A DNA stretch of 64,000 bases from NCBI GenBank assembly GCA_001873995.1, contig MNVR01000008.1, positions 11,903-75,902 of the forward strand, read 5' to 3'. The notes beneath the pieces are model-generated. The model saw only the letters and a program-made list of their open reading frames with translations. It was not told where the DNA came from and searched no databases. Positions 27,495 to 36,837 of this stretch are shown in pieces; the first letter of the stretch is position 1; each line of letters opens with the position of its first letter. A program made the position numbers and the translations under genes. The DNA comes from Candidatus Phelpsiimicrobium noxiivivens. GTDB lineage: Bacteria; Omnitrophota; Gorgyraeia; Velamenicoccales; Velamenicoccaceae.

Positions 27495-27713
27495 TCAGAC
27501 CAATAATATAGCCCTGCCATGAACCTCAACCGTATCTCCTTTTCTAAGCTTCCTGCGGACCCTCTTTTCAACGACATTGTTGACTTTAACGGAATCCGCA
27601 ATAATAAGCATTTTTGCCTGTGCTCCGGTGGGCACAATATTCACCGCTTTCAGGAGATTATCCAGCTCAATATATTCAGATGAGAGTTTGAATTCCAGCG
27701 ATGGTTTGCTCAT
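27495..27713 (-). CDS. S4-domain RNA-binding protein (YaaA/YbcJ type)
   Basis: 72 residues forming one S4 fold: IELDNLLKAVNIVPTGAQAKMLI, then VKVNNVVEKRVRRKLRKGDTVEV. Small S4 proteins bind structured RNA, often rRNA or tRNA. The exact role is not readable. Its start abuts the purC stop. Confidence 0.85.
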   Translation of the reverse strand: MSKPSLEFKLSSEYIELDNLLKAVNIVPTGAQAKMLIIADSVKVNNVVEKRVRRKLRKGDTVEVHGRAILLV

Positions 27714-28612
27714 TAGTTCGTAAGAACTTTGAAGGCTTGGATGTATTTCTGAGATGTTTTTTCAATTATCTCAGGAGCGACTTGCGGGGCTGGAGGCGTT
27801 TTGTCCCAGTTAAGGGTTTCTAAATAATCGCGCACAAACTGCTTATCAAAACTAGGCTGAGGCTTTCCTGGCGTGTATCCTTCTGTTGGCCAAAACCTTG
27901 AAGAATCAGGCGTCAAGATTTCGTCAATAAGAATAAGTTTGCCTTCATATTCTCCGAATTCAAACTTGGTGTCAGCTATTATTATTCCTTTTGTCAGGGC
28001 GTACCTGGCTGCTTTCTCATAGAGCCCGATACTCTTTTCCTTTATCTCCCTAAACGCGTCTTTACCCACAAGCTTTATCGCCGCGGCCTCGTCAATATTG
28101 ATATCATGCCCTACTTCGGCTTTTGTGGAAGGCGTAAAGACAGCCTGAGGTAATTTTTCAGACTCCCTTAGGCCGCCTGGCAAGGCAATACCGCAAACAG
28201 AAGACTTGAGCCTATATTCCTTCCAGCCGGAACCCGATAAATAACCACGCACAATACACTCTATTGCCATAGGCCTGGCTTTTTTAACAAGCATAGAACG
28301 GCCGCTTAGCTCATCCTTATATTTTCGAAGTTCCTTGGGGTATTGCAGGACATCCGCGGTCAGTAAATGATCTCCCGTTATACCCTTCAAATAATCAAAC
28401 CAAAACAGGGATATCTTTGTCAAAACCCTGCCTTTTTCAGGTATGCCGCATCCGAGCACCACGTCAAAGCAAGAGATGCGGTCAGTAGCAACTATTAAAA
28501 GTTTATCGCCTAAGTCATAGACATCCCTGACCTTGCCGCGCCGCGATAGTTTTATATCTGGAAATTCTGTCTTTAGGACGATATTTTTCTGCATCGACAA
28601 GGCCCTACCCAT
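27713..28612 (-). CDS. purC: SAICAR synthetase
   Basis: 299 residues, the longer single-domain form of phosphoribosylaminoimidazole-succinocarboxamide synthase. Motifs: RRGKVRDVYDLGDKLLIVATDRIS at the N-terminus, PMAIECIVRGYLSGSGW, and DTKFEFGEYEGKLILIDEILTPDSSRFW. It joins CAIR and aspartate in purine synthesis. The ATG six codons later (28594) is an alternative start. Confidence 0.96.
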   Translation of the reverse strand: MGRALSMQKNIVLKTEFPDIKLSRRGKVRDVYDLGDKLLIVATDRISCFDVVLGCGIPEKGRVLTKISLFWFDYLKGITGDHLLTADVLQYPKELRKYKDELSGRSMLVKKARPMAIECIVRGYLSGSGWKEYRLKSSVCGIALPGGLRESEKLPQAVFTPSTKAEVGHDINIDEAAAIKLVGKDAFREIKEKSIGLYEKAARYALTKGIIIADTKFEFGEYEGKLILIDEILTPDSSRFWPTEGYTPGKPQPSFDKQFVRDYLETLNWDKTPPAPQVAPEIIEKTSQKYIQAFKVLTN

Positions 28613-28641
28613 AACCTATATGCTATTAACTATAAACTATT

Positions 28642-30450
28642 TTATTCTTGCAGCCTCTTATTCTGCGCTTCCCATTCCTGCCATAACTCCGCGGGGAGCC
28701 TATCGCCAAACATAGATAAGAATTCCTTCTGGCTCTTCATCTCTTGCAGCCATTCAAACCTATCGATCTCTAAAAGTTTCTTTAAATTTTCTTTTTGGAA
28801 ATGAAGCCCTGTCATGTCAAGACTGTCAAGGGCCGGAATAAAACCGATAGGCGTGCGCACGGCCTGCGCTTTATTATTGCACCTGTCTAATATCCACTCC
28901 AGCACCCTTAAATTTTCGCCAAAACCAGGCCATAATAATTTTCCGTTTTCATCAGCGCGAAACCAGTTTACATGGAAAATTTTAGGCACCTTTTCTAAAC
29001 GCTTGCCGATATTCAACCAATGCGCGAAATAATCTCCCATGTGATATCCACAAAAAGGCAGCATAGCCATGGGGTCACGCCTGACTTCACCCTGAAGGCC
29101 AAACTGGGCCGCTGTCCTCTCTGACGCCATTGTAGCGCCAACATAGACGCCGTGCTGCCAGCTAAAAGCTTCATAGACCAACGGCGCCACGTGGGCTCTC
29201 CTGCCGCCAAATACGATCGCTGAAATAGGCACACCGTGATGATGCTCAAGCCTAAAAGAAATAGAAGGGCACTGAGACGCGGGCGCGGTAAAACGGCCGT
29301 TGGGGTGAGCACCTTTAATTATCTGGCCTTTTTCATCTTTGGCTCCCGGATGCCAAGGCCTGCCTTGCCAATCAAGGCCTCCGTCTGGGGGCGGCTCATC
29401 TCCGCCTTCCCACCAAACAGTAAAATCCTTTTTCAGGAGAACGTTCGTAAAGATGGTATTCTTCTTTATTGTGGCCATGGCATTAGGATTAGTCTTTGAA
29501 TTCGTGCCAGGAGCTACACCAAAAAAACCTGCCTCCGGATTAATGGCCCATAGAGACCCATCAGTATCTATTCTCATCCATGATATATCGTCGCCAATAG
29601 TCCATATCTTATAACCTTTCACTTTCAGGCCTTCCGGAGGGATCAACATAGCCAGATTAGTCTTACCGCAAGAACTGGGAAAAGCCGCGGCAATATATTC
29701 TACACGGCCGTTAGGCTCTTCAACACCCATGATCAACATATGCTCGGCAAGCCATCCTTCACGCTTAGCTAAATAACTGGCTATACGAAGCGAAAGGCAT
29801 TTTTTTCCTAAAAGGACGTTACCACCGTAGCCAGACCCCACGCTCCATATAGCGTTATCTTCAGGAAAATGCAGGATAAGCCTCTTATTAATATCCAGAT
29901 CAGCCTTGGAATGAAGGCACTTAGTGAACTCACCATCCACGCCAAGATAATCTAAAACTTTTTGGCCTATTTTAGTTGTTATGCGCATATTAAGGACAAC
30001 GTAGATGCTGTCGGTTAACTCAACGCCTGTTTTGCTAAAATATGAACCCACGGGCCCCATAGAAAAAGGAATAGCATACATCGTCCTACCCTTCATCGCG
30101 TCGCGAAAATAAAGGCTCGCCTTCTTATAGCCATCTTTAGGTGACATCCAGTTATTGGTAGGGCCCGCATCTTCTTTTTTTTTGACGCAGATATAGGTGA
30201 GATGTTCAGTGCGCGCCACATCGTTGACAGCAGTACGGTGATAAAAACAGCCTGGAAGTTTCTCAGCGTTCAAGCGGATGAGCTCACCCGTTGCCACAGC
30301 TTCATCTTCCAGGCGTTTTTTTTCTTCCTCAGAACCATCTATCCAGACAACGCGATCAGGTTTGCATAGAGCCGCCATTTCAGCGACCCATGCTTTCAGT
30401 TTCGCGTGCCTGATATTTCCTGTTCCCCCTTTAGATAACAAAAAAGACAT
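28642..30450 (-). CDS. pckG: Phosphoenolpyruvate carboxykinase (GTP)
   Basis: 602 residues, GTP-dependent family length. Visible: the phosphate-binding loop FPSSCGKTNLAML, Mg/Mn ligands in IGDDISWMRID, the PEP-binding GSYFSKTGVELTDS region and the mobile-lid region ASERTAAQ. It interconverts oxaloacetate and PEP and links glycolysis to the C4 pool. Confidence 0.96.
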   Translation of the reverse strand: MSFLLSKGGTGNIRHAKLKAWVAEMAALCKPDRVVWIDGSEEEKKRLEDEAVATGELIRLNAEKLPGCFYHRTAVNDVARTEHLTYICVKKKEDAGPTNNWMSPKDGYKKASLYFRDAMKGRTMYAIPFSMGPVGSYFSKTGVELTDSIYVVLNMRITTKIGQKVLDYLGVDGEFTKCLHSKADLDINKRLILHFPEDNAIWSVGSGYGGNVLLGKKCLSLRIASYLAKREGWLAEHMLIMGVEEPNGRVEYIAAAFPSSCGKTNLAMLIPPEGLKVKGYKIWTIGDDISWMRIDTDGSLWAINPEAGFFGVAPGTNSKTNPNAMATIKKNTIFTNVLLKKDFTVWWEGGDEPPPDGGLDWQGRPWHPGAKDEKGQIIKGAHPNGRFTAPASQCPSISFRLEHHHGVPISAIVFGGRRAHVAPLVYEAFSWQHGVYVGATMASERTAAQFGLQGEVRRDPMAMLPFCGYHMGDYFAHWLNIGKRLEKVPKIFHVNWFRADENGKLLWPGFGENLRVLEWILDRCNNKAQAVRTPIGFIPALDSLDMTGLHFQKENLKKLLEIDRFEWLQEMKSQKEFLSMFGDRLPAELWQEWEAQNKRLQE

Positions 30451-30461
30451 TTTCTAAAAAC

Positions 30462-30914
30462 CTAATCAGCAGAGCTGGTGTTTAAAGCATTCTTTAAAGC
30501 AGCCCAGGTTTTCGGCCCGACCTTGCCGTCAGCAGCCAAGCTATTCTTGCTCTGAAATTCCTTAATAGCCTCTTTGGTTTTAGGGCCGATGCTTCCGTCA
30601 ACTTCTCCCGCGTAAAGGCCTAGGTTCTTTAAGGCCTGCTGGATCATCTTTTCGTCCAGGTTCTCCGATACTTGGCCCGCGGCCGTATCTACCAATGGGG
30701 CCTCTGTATTAACAACGATGTTGGAGACTGGCTGGGCCGCGGATGGAACAGATCTTTGTTTAGCCGCGTCTACCGGCTGTGCCAAAAGTGTATCGGCTTC
30801 ATTTAAAGTAAATGTCTCAGAGTTTACGCTCGCCGTCTGCGCGGGGGCCTGCGTTTTGCCGCACCCCATCATAGCCACACCCAATAAAACCACTAACAAA
30901 ATTCTCGTCTTCAC
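30462..30914 (-). CDS. Peptidoglycan-binding lipoprotein (PG_binding_1), first copy
   Basis: About 150 residues: short lipoprotein signal (ILLVVLLGVAMMGCG), a low-complexity Ala/Gln/Val linker, and a C-terminal PG_binding_1 domain (MIQQALKNLGLYAGEVDGSIGPKTKEAIKEF). The GTG at 30914 has AAAGGAG nine bases ahead and gives a normal signal peptide; the frame opens six codons earlier with a TTG. The next gene encodes a similar protein. Confidence 0.8.
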   Translation of the reverse strand: MKTRILLVVLLGVAMMGCGKTQAPAQTASVNSETFTLNEADTLLAQPVDAAKQRSVPSAAQPVSNIVVNTEAPLVDTAAGQVSENLDEKMIQQALKNLGLYAGEVDGSIGPKTKEAIKEFQSKNSLAADGKVGPKTWAALKNALNTSSAD

Positions 30915-30939
30915 CTTAAAAACTCCTTTCAAAAATATA

Positions 30940-31338
30940 TTATTGTAAGTATTTTAAAAGTTTTTCTTTGGTATTTCTACCCGCGATACCGTCAGCCTTT
31001 AACTCCATATTTTTCTGGAATTCCATAATGGCAGTTCGTGTTTTCGGGCCGATCTTACCATCAACAACACCATCATAATAACCGGCATTTTTAAGCGCTT
31101 TCTGGATCTGCTTCTTGGTCATGGTATCTGCGCTTACGCCCTTTTCCGTCATCTCAGAGCCGCTTGATATTGAAGCGCCCGCGGTAGACGAAGTATCAGT
31201 TTCAAGCATTCCAACCTTGCTCTCTAAGGCCTGCACGCGGCTTTCAAGAGATGCCGAAGAACTAGGTCTAGTAGAAGCGCACCCTGCCAGGCAGATAATG
31301 CCTACGCAACCCAAAATTGTAAAAAGATAGTTTTTCAT
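30940..31338 (-). CDS. Peptidoglycan-binding lipoprotein (PG_binding_1), second copy
   Basis: 132 residues: lipoprotein signal with LAGCA, a short coiled coil (SLESRVQALESKVGMLE), a Ser/Thr linker and a PG_binding_1 domain (IQKALKNAGYYDGVVDGKIGPKTRTAIMEFQ). GGAGG precedes the ATG. Its domain closely resembles that of the downstream gene, which suggests a local duplication. Confidence 0.82.
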   Translation of the reverse strand: MKNYLFTILGCVGIICLAGCASTRPSSSASLESRVQALESKVGMLETDTSSTAGASISSGSEMTEKGVSADTMTKKQIQKALKNAGYYDGVVDGKIGPKTRTAIMEFQKNMELKADGIAGRNTKEKLLKYLQ

Positions 31339-31449
31339 AAAGCCCTCCTCCCCCTTTTGTTATATCACATTATCCATATAAACTGTGATAGTTTGCGGCT
31401 TCAAATGGTTATAACTATATCACAAAGACCCCGAAAGTCAAACAATGGG

Positions 31450-32727
31450 TTAGCACAACACGTTAAAACCCTGGACATTCTGGAAAAATGCGAAAAATAA
31501 CAAAAACAAAGATAAGGTGATCATAATAATAACCGTTGCCCAAGCTATAAGATTATATGCCCTGGAATTTACAAGATCTCCCATCAGGCGCTTATTATTG
31601 ATAAGGCGAAGCATAAGTATAAGGATAAACGGCAAAAGGACGCCATTGGCTACCTGAGAAATAAGCATGATCTTGACAAGCGGTATATTAGGTATAAGGA
31701 TGAACGCGGCGCCAAAAATAATTATGCCCGTGTAAAGAGAATAGAATTGCGGCGCCTCTTTGAAGCTTTTATTTACCCCCAATTCCCACCCCATACCTTC
31801 GCACACGGAATACGCGGTAGAAAGAGGCAGTATGGAAGTGGCAAATAACGAGGCGTTAAACAGGCCAAAGGCAAAAAGCAGATAGCAGTACTCGCCGGCT
31901 AAAGGCTTAAGCGCGAGCGCCGCGTCCTTGGCTGTTTCTATGCTTACACCGTGTTTAAAAAGCGTATCCGCGCACACGATCACAATAAAAAATGCTACTA
32001 TATTTACTACAAAAGCTCCTATGATAATATCAAGGCGATGATACGCGTATTCTTTAAGCTTGATACCTTTTTCCACCACAGAAGCCTGCTGATAAAATTG
32101 CATCCAGGGCGCTATGGTCGTGCCAATAACTCCGATCAGCATAACAAGGTAAGCTCCCTTAAATTGAAATTGAGGCCTCAAAGTTTCGGAGCTGATCATC
32201 GCCCAATCGGGTTTTGTGATAAACCCTGAAATAATATACGAAACATAGAAAATGCAGGCTCCCAGGAAAACTTTTTCTACTGACTTATAATTACCTTTAA
32301 CTACCAGCCACCAGACAAAGAACGCGCACGCAATAATCAAAACCGGCCTATTGATACCAAAAAGATCAGCGCTAGCCGCGATACCGGCAAACTCCGCCAT
32401 AACATTCCCGATATTAGCCAAAACCAGGACGAACATGGAATAAAAGATCACTTTTACGCCGAATTCTTCACGGATAAGATCTGCCAAACCCTTGCCCGTA
32501 ACAACAGCCATACGGCTGGCCATTTCCTGGATGACTATAAGAACAACAATGATGGGGATAAACGACCAAAGCAGAGAGAAACCGAAATGAGCCCCGGCAA
32601 CCGAATATGTAGCGATACCGCCCGCGTCATTGTCAACATTGGCCGTGATAATGCCAGGGCCCATGACAGACAAAAATAACAAGATCTGCCGCCATCGTGA
32701 ATTAATAAAATCCCTTAATTTTGACAT
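31450..32727 (-). CDS. NRAMP-like metal transporter with a non-canonical metal site
   Basis: 425 residues, 11 TM helices, SLC11/NRAMP fold. The TM1 motif DPGN of Mn/Fe transporters is replaced by DAGG (residues 34-37 in NVDNDAGGIAT), and the TM6 MPH motif by APW (GTTIAPWMQF). Loss of the soft Met ligand and the Asn is what distinguishes the magnesium-transporting NRAMP-related branch, so Mg2+ is my inferred substrate. It is followed upstream (same operon, 11 bases) by a soluble MgtE-N/CBS protein. Confidence 0.85.
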   Translation of the reverse strand: MSKLRDFINSRWRQILLFLSVMGPGIITANVDNDAGGIATYSVAGAHFGFSLLWSFIPIIVVLIVIQEMASRMAVVTGKGLADLIREEFGVKVIFYSMFVLVLANIGNVMAEFAGIAASADLFGINRPVLIIACAFFVWWLVVKGNYKSVEKVFLGACIFYVSYIISGFITKPDWAMISSETLRPQFQFKGAYLVMLIGVIGTTIAPWMQFYQQASVVEKGIKLKEYAYHRLDIIIGAFVVNIVAFFIVIVCADTLFKHGVSIETAKDAALALKPLAGEYCYLLFAFGLFNASLFATSILPLSTAYSVCEGMGWELGVNKSFKEAPQFYSLYTGIIIFGAAFILIPNIPLVKIMLISQVANGVLLPFILILMLRLINNKRLMGDLVNSRAYNLIAWATVIIMITLSLFLLFFAFFQNVQGFNVLC

Positions 32728-32737
32728 AGATCAATAC

Positions 32738-34057
32738 TCACAACTGTTTCTTTCTGCGTGTCCTGCGCCAGGCTATAGTCACCAAGCGGCTGAAAATATC
32801 GTCAATAGTAATGATACCTGCCAATACGCCGGAGGCGTCAACGACAGGAAGAGCATAGATCTTGTATTTATCCATAAGGAGGGCAATTTTTTTCACCTCA
32901 TCGTCCACGTGGATAGAAACCGTTTTTTTCAAAGCCGCCTTCATCACGCTGTCAAGAGGATCGGCTGTTAGCAGGCGGCGCAGAACAGTTAAACCCTTAA
33001 GATGATTTTCCTGATCCACTATATAAATGTTATGGATTGTCTCGGCCTTAAGCGTCTTTTCTTTTATGATCCTCAAGGCCTCTTCAATGGTGGCGGCCTC
33101 AGATACAGCGATATATTCCGTAGTCATAAGACCGCCGGCTGATTCTCCCGCGTAACCTAAGAGCGTAGAAAGCATCTTGGCATTTTTTGATTCCATGAGC
33201 CCCAGAACATTGTGCACGGCCGCCTTAGGAAGCTCACCTAAAAAGTCCACAGCTTCATCCGTAGGCAAATGGTTTAAGATCTCTACCGATTCGGCCTCTC
33301 CTAAGTCTTCAAGCAATGACTTCTGCTCTTTGATATCCAGAAGCGAAAATATCTGGCTTTTGGTGGTTATGTCCAAGGTCTTAAAAAGCGCAAGCCGATG
33401 TTTAGGAGATAGATCAAGCATGATCTCGCTAAGATCTGCCGCGGGAATTTCTAAAAGTTGTTTAGAAGAAACATCTACCTTAACCGTCATACTCACGGGA
33501 TTGATAGACAGGGGCTGGATATGTTTCCAGGATATAAGGCGCGGCTTATTGATATAATCCGAATTCTTATTAAATAACTTAACGACAGCATCAACAAGGG
33601 CCTCAAAGCCTAATCTGCGAACGATACCTTTTAGGCCAATATCTACGTGCGCGACCACCATGTCACGATCAGCTAAAAGAAAGTGAATATCATTGACCCT
33701 AATAACATTCTGGTTGTTTGTATCTACTACCTGCTGGTCTAAGATATCCTGCCTTAAGGACAACTCGCTCTTGTGATTTAAAACAGCTGAAAAATTCAGG
33801 CCAGACGCCCCAATGTCAATCCGTATGCCGTTTTGCGTCACCTCAGAAACATGCGCCCACCCTACCGACGCGTAAGACTTGCGCCAAGAGCCGCTTTCAA
33901 CTATCAAGATCTTTGACCGCGCGTATTTACCTATAGGCTCAATGATCATATCGTAAAAAATACCTACGGTGTTGTTATCTTTATCAGTGACACGAAGGCC
34001 CTCAAGCTCTGAGAAAAAAATGAACATTGAATCTGTTTTTGGGTAGGATAAGGCCAT
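32738..34057 (-). CDS. PRC-barrel + MgtE N-domain + CBS pair, soluble regulator of the NRAMP-like transporter
   Basis: 439 residues without TM helices. Order: PRC-barrel-like repeats (about 10-190), MgtE intracellular N domain (about 210-310; AESVEILNHLPTDEAVDFLGELP), and two CBS motifs (about 315-430; AGGLMTTEYIAV to ITIDDIFSRL). In MgtE channels this cytosolic part senses Mg2+ and gates a membrane domain; here the membrane domain is absent and the adjacent transporter probably takes its place. Confidence 0.85.
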   Translation of the reverse strand: MALSYPKTDSMFIFFSELEGLRVTDKDNNTVGIFYDMIIEPIGKYARSKILIVESGSWRKSYASVGWAHVSEVTQNGIRIDIGASGLNFSAVLNHKSELSLRQDILDQQVVDTNNQNVIRVNDIHFLLADRDMVVAHVDIGLKGIVRRLGFEALVDAVVKLFNKNSDYINKPRLISWKHIQPLSINPVSMTVKVDVSSKQLLEIPAADLSEIMLDLSPKHRLALFKTLDITTKSQIFSLLDIKEQKSLLEDLGEAESVEILNHLPTDEAVDFLGELPKAAVHNVLGLMESKNAKMLSTLLGYAGESAGGLMTTEYIAVSEAATIEEALRIIKEKTLKAETIHNIYIVDQENHLKGLTVLRRLLTADPLDSVMKAALKKTVSIHVDDEVKKIALLMDKYKIYALPVVDASGVLAGIITIDDIFSRLVTIAWRRTRRKKQL

Positions 34058-34129
34058 GATCAGTTTACCTTTTGCGCCTAAAAATATTAGATTTTATTAT
34101 ACTCGCGGTTCTTGAAATAGCAAGCGGGA

Positions 34130-34150
34130 CTCCGAGGCCTGGCCTCGGAG
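34130..34150. repeat. 21-bp palindrome of the GAGGCC type
   Basis: CTCCGAGGCC-t-GGCCTCGGAG, a perfect 10-bp stem, in the gap between the CBS gene and the PAS-GGDEF gene. It shares the GAGGCC/GGCCTC core with the in-frame insertions in rnfC and rluB. Confidence 0.6.
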
Positions 34151-34190
34151 TTAGGCCTCGTGCTTAGAAGCCTCAATGTTCCAGGGGAAC

Positions 34191-36650
34191 TTAAGATCCT
34201 GAGAAGTATTCTAGAAAGTGTTGAACAACCTTTGGGTCAAATTGTTTTCCGGATTCTTTTTTAATGATCAGCAGGGCCTCTTTTTTTGAATAGGCTGTAG
34301 CGCGGTAGGGCCGAGGAACAATAAGAGCTTCAAATGTCTCCGCCACAAAAATAAACCGTGAAATAAAAGGAATATCTCCGCCTTTAATGCCTTCTGGATA
34401 ACCACGCCCGTCATAACGTTCATGGTGGTAAAGTATCGCCTTTGCCACAGGCGCCAAAAAAGGAACATCACGGATAATGTCCAAGCCGCGCTGTGGATGT
34501 TCCTTTATGAATAGCATTTCTTCTTTGGCCATATCTTTTCGTTGTTTTGATAAAACCTCCCGGGACAAGGTTAAAAATCCAAGATTGCACAACAACGCGG
34601 CCCGGCGCGCGTCACGGCATTCTTTTTCTTTCATCTTAAAACTTTTTGCTAATGCCTCCACGTGTTCATAAAGCCTTTCGCAATAATTATGGGCATGGCC
34701 CTGCCTGAGATACGCCTCTCTGGCCATAGGACGCATAGACTCTAGAATAGATTCTTCGTTCCTTGAATTAATAGACCTTAGCCTCGCCCTCAGATTCCCG
34801 CATAAGCCTTCATCCTTGGCATCTTTTTCTTCCAATACCCCCTGGCCTTCAGGCTCCTGATTATTCTGGCTGTATACCGTAATACTATTCCTGCCTTTCT
34901 GTTTGCTCTGATACATCGCCTGATCACTAGCATCCATAAGCGACGTGACATCCGTTATTCCAGACTCAGGATAAGAGGCGATACCTATGCTGATAGAGAG
35001 TTGCACTTTCTTTTTATCTTCCCCCAATAAATTATCTTTGACGGCTTTTATGATCTTCTGCGCGACAGTCACGGAACCAAAAGCGTCTGTTTCCGACAAG
35101 AATACTACAAATTCCTCCCCGCCAGACCTCACTACCACATCCGTATCGCGGACGCTCTTTTTCAACAACTCTGTAAAATCCTTCAGGATAACATCACCAT
35201 AACTATGGCCATACGCGTCATTGATAGCCTTAAAATAATCTATATCTATCATGATTATAGATAAAGGCCTTAAATAACGTTTGCACCTTTTTATCTCTTC
35301 GGAAAGCCTTTCGTTCAGATATCTAAAATTGTAAACGCCTGTGCGCACGTCCCTCAGCGATACGTCAAGAAGAGAATCATTCAAAGCCCTAAGCGTCAAA
35401 TTCGCGTCCCTCAATTTAAGAGACGCCATCTTAGTCTCAGTTATGTCAGAGATAAAACACAACGCGTGAGGAGGCTGGGTCCCGAACACAAGCGGGATGC
35501 TTGATATCAACGTATACAACAGGGTGCCGTCTTTTTTGACAAAAATTACTTCCCTGGCCTTGCGGATCAACTTTACGGAAGCCAACTTCATTCTTTCATC
35601 CGGCAGGATAAAATCAGAAAGGCTCCTGGCCAACATCTCTGTGTCGCAATAACCTAAAACATCCTGGAAGCTCTTATTAACGAACTGAACAGTATTGTCC
35701 GTTTTAAGTTCAACAATACCCTCCACCGCATGTTCCATGATCGCGTGGATCTTCTTATAATAATACTCCAGCATTTCTTCCGATTTTTTCCTGGCTGTGA
35801 TATCGCGGAAGATCTCTATCCTACCGCCCTTCAGATCGCCCTGAATGACCGGATAGCTCCAGTGTTCCAAAAATAAATTTTCCCCGCCTCCGAGGGGTAC
35901 AAGCTCACATTCAAAACTCTCCACGCACGTATTTGTTTCATAGGCTGAAAAAATGTTCTTTAGAAAGGATTCATCGTGTTGGATCAACGGTTTGACCTTG
36001 CTCTTTAGTATCTCCCTCATGTCCTCGCCGATAATAGCCGTCTTGTCTAACCCAAAATACTGCGCTACACTAGTGCTCGCCCACTTCACGAGGAAACCAC
36101 GGTCCAAAATGATTATGACATAATCAAGGGTGTTAATACCGTCTTCCAGCATTGACTCGTATTTTCTTTCCAAGGACTCAATAGCAAGGATCTTTGTGCT
36201 GTCTTTAAAAACCGACTTTGCCCCGCAGTATTTACCGGCATTGTCATAGAACGCCATAGACCTCATCTCACCTGTTATCTTTCCGTCAAACTTAGTCTTT
36301 ATGACGAAACCCTCAATAACAGTCTTGCCGCTCTTTAAAAACTCCTTGGCTTTATCCGAAAAGGCCGCGCGGCTCTCTATTGCCACAATATCCCACATAT
36401 ACATCCCAAGCATATGTTTTTTCGTGTAGCCTAAGGAATCAGCTAATTTTTTATTGACGTATATGAACTTACCGTCACGGTCAGTAATACACATAAAATC
36501 GCTGGACTCATCCAGGAGCGTGCTATACTTCTCATCTATCATCTGATAGAGAAGCCTGGACACCAAAGGCATGTCACCTTCGCTCGGATTTATAGGCCCC
36601 TGCATCTCGCTCATACATGCCTCGTCGCTTTCTGCCGCAGAAGGTGGCAT
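34191..36650 (-). CDS. PAS-GGDEF-HD-GYP signalling protein (HD motif degenerate)
   Basis: 819 residues, no TM helix. Three PAS domains (about 35-160, 165-290, 300-410), a GGDEF domain with intact GGEEF (510-514) and an RxxD inhibitory site (501-504), then an HD-GYP-like domain (about 640-819). The HHERYDGRGYP segment (742-752) is kept, but the catalytic LLHDIGK is LLCNLGF (His to Cys688, Asp to Asn689). It should make c-di-GMP, and the C-terminal domain probably binds instead of cleaving. A promoter and terminator lie in its leader. Later Mets (13, 16, 27) are possible starts. Confidence 0.88.
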   Translation of the reverse strand: MPPSAAESDEACMSEMQGPINPSEGDMPLVSRLLYQMIDEKYSTLLDESSDFMCITDRDGKFIYVNKKLADSLGYTKKHMLGMYMWDIVAIESRAAFSDKAKEFLKSGKTVIEGFVIKTKFDGKITGEMRSMAFYDNAGKYCGAKSVFKDSTKILAIESLERKYESMLEDGINTLDYVIIILDRGFLVKWASTSVAQYFGLDKTAIIGEDMREILKSKVKPLIQHDESFLKNIFSAYETNTCVESFECELVPLGGGENLFLEHWSYPVIQGDLKGGRIEIFRDITARKKSEEMLEYYYKKIHAIMEHAVEGIVELKTDNTVQFVNKSFQDVLGYCDTEMLARSLSDFILPDERMKLASVKLIRKAREVIFVKKDGTLLYTLISSIPLVFGTQPPHALCFISDITETKMASLKLRDANLTLRALNDSLLDVSLRDVRTGVYNFRYLNERLSEEIKRCKRYLRPLSIIMIDIDYFKAINDAYGHSYGDVILKDFTELLKKSVRDTDVVVRSGGEEFVVFLSETDAFGSVTVAQKIIKAVKDNLLGEDKKKVQLSISIGIASYPESGITDVTSLMDASDQAMYQSKQKGRNSITVYSQNNQEPEGQGVLEEKDAKDEGLCGNLRARLRSINSRNEESILESMRPMAREAYLRQGHAHNYCERLYEHVEALAKSFKMKEKECRDARRAALLCNLGFLTLSREVLSKQRKDMAKEEMLFIKEHPQRGLDIIRDVPFLAPVAKAILYHHERYDGRGYPEGIKGGDIPFISRFIFVAETFEALIVPRPYRATAYSKKEALLIIKKESGKQFDPKVVQHFLEYFSGS

Positions 36651-36685
36651 ACCCGCGCAATTCCTTATAAGCGCGGGGTGTGCGA

Positions 36686-36712
36686 CAAAAAAAGAACCCG
36701 CACTTTGGGTTC
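36686..36712 (-). terminator. Terminator in the leader of the PAS-GGDEF gene
   Basis: On the minus strand GAACCC-AAAGTGC-GGGTTC is followed by TTTTTTT. It lies about 36 bases before the start codon and after a promoter at 36792-36820, so the leader looks like an attenuator or riboswitch. Confidence 0.7.
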
Positions 36713-36791
36713 CTCTTGTAACTTACCTGACACATTCTGCCTGGCATCGTTTTTCATGATAGCCCCGGCTTTTTTGTATTTACCTACATAA

Positions 36792-36820
36792 ATATTACCA
36801 CGAAAACACGAGTTTTACAA
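36792..36820 (-). promoter_or_regulatory. Promoter of the PAS-GGDEF gene
   Basis: TTGTAA, 17 bases, TAATAT on the minus strand; predicted leader of about 130 bases. Confidence 0.5.
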
Positions 36821-36837
36821 TTCCAATCATTTTAATC

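Noticed and set aside
29336-29380. Third in-frame palindromic insertion, in pckG (GLDWQGRPWHPGA)
   Set aside because: DWQG--W-PG is normal conserved PEP carboxykinase sequence, despite shared CCAAGGCC bases.
36660-36760. 31-codon ORF (start MKNDARQNVSG) in the PAS-GGDEF leader
   Set aside because: Overlaps the terminator hairpin and has no family match; probably incidental.
36651-36785. GEMM-I riboswitch upstream of the PAS-GGDEF gene
   Set aside because: The GGCAAACC and ACGCAAAGCC core elements are absent; only a generic leader with terminator can be supported.
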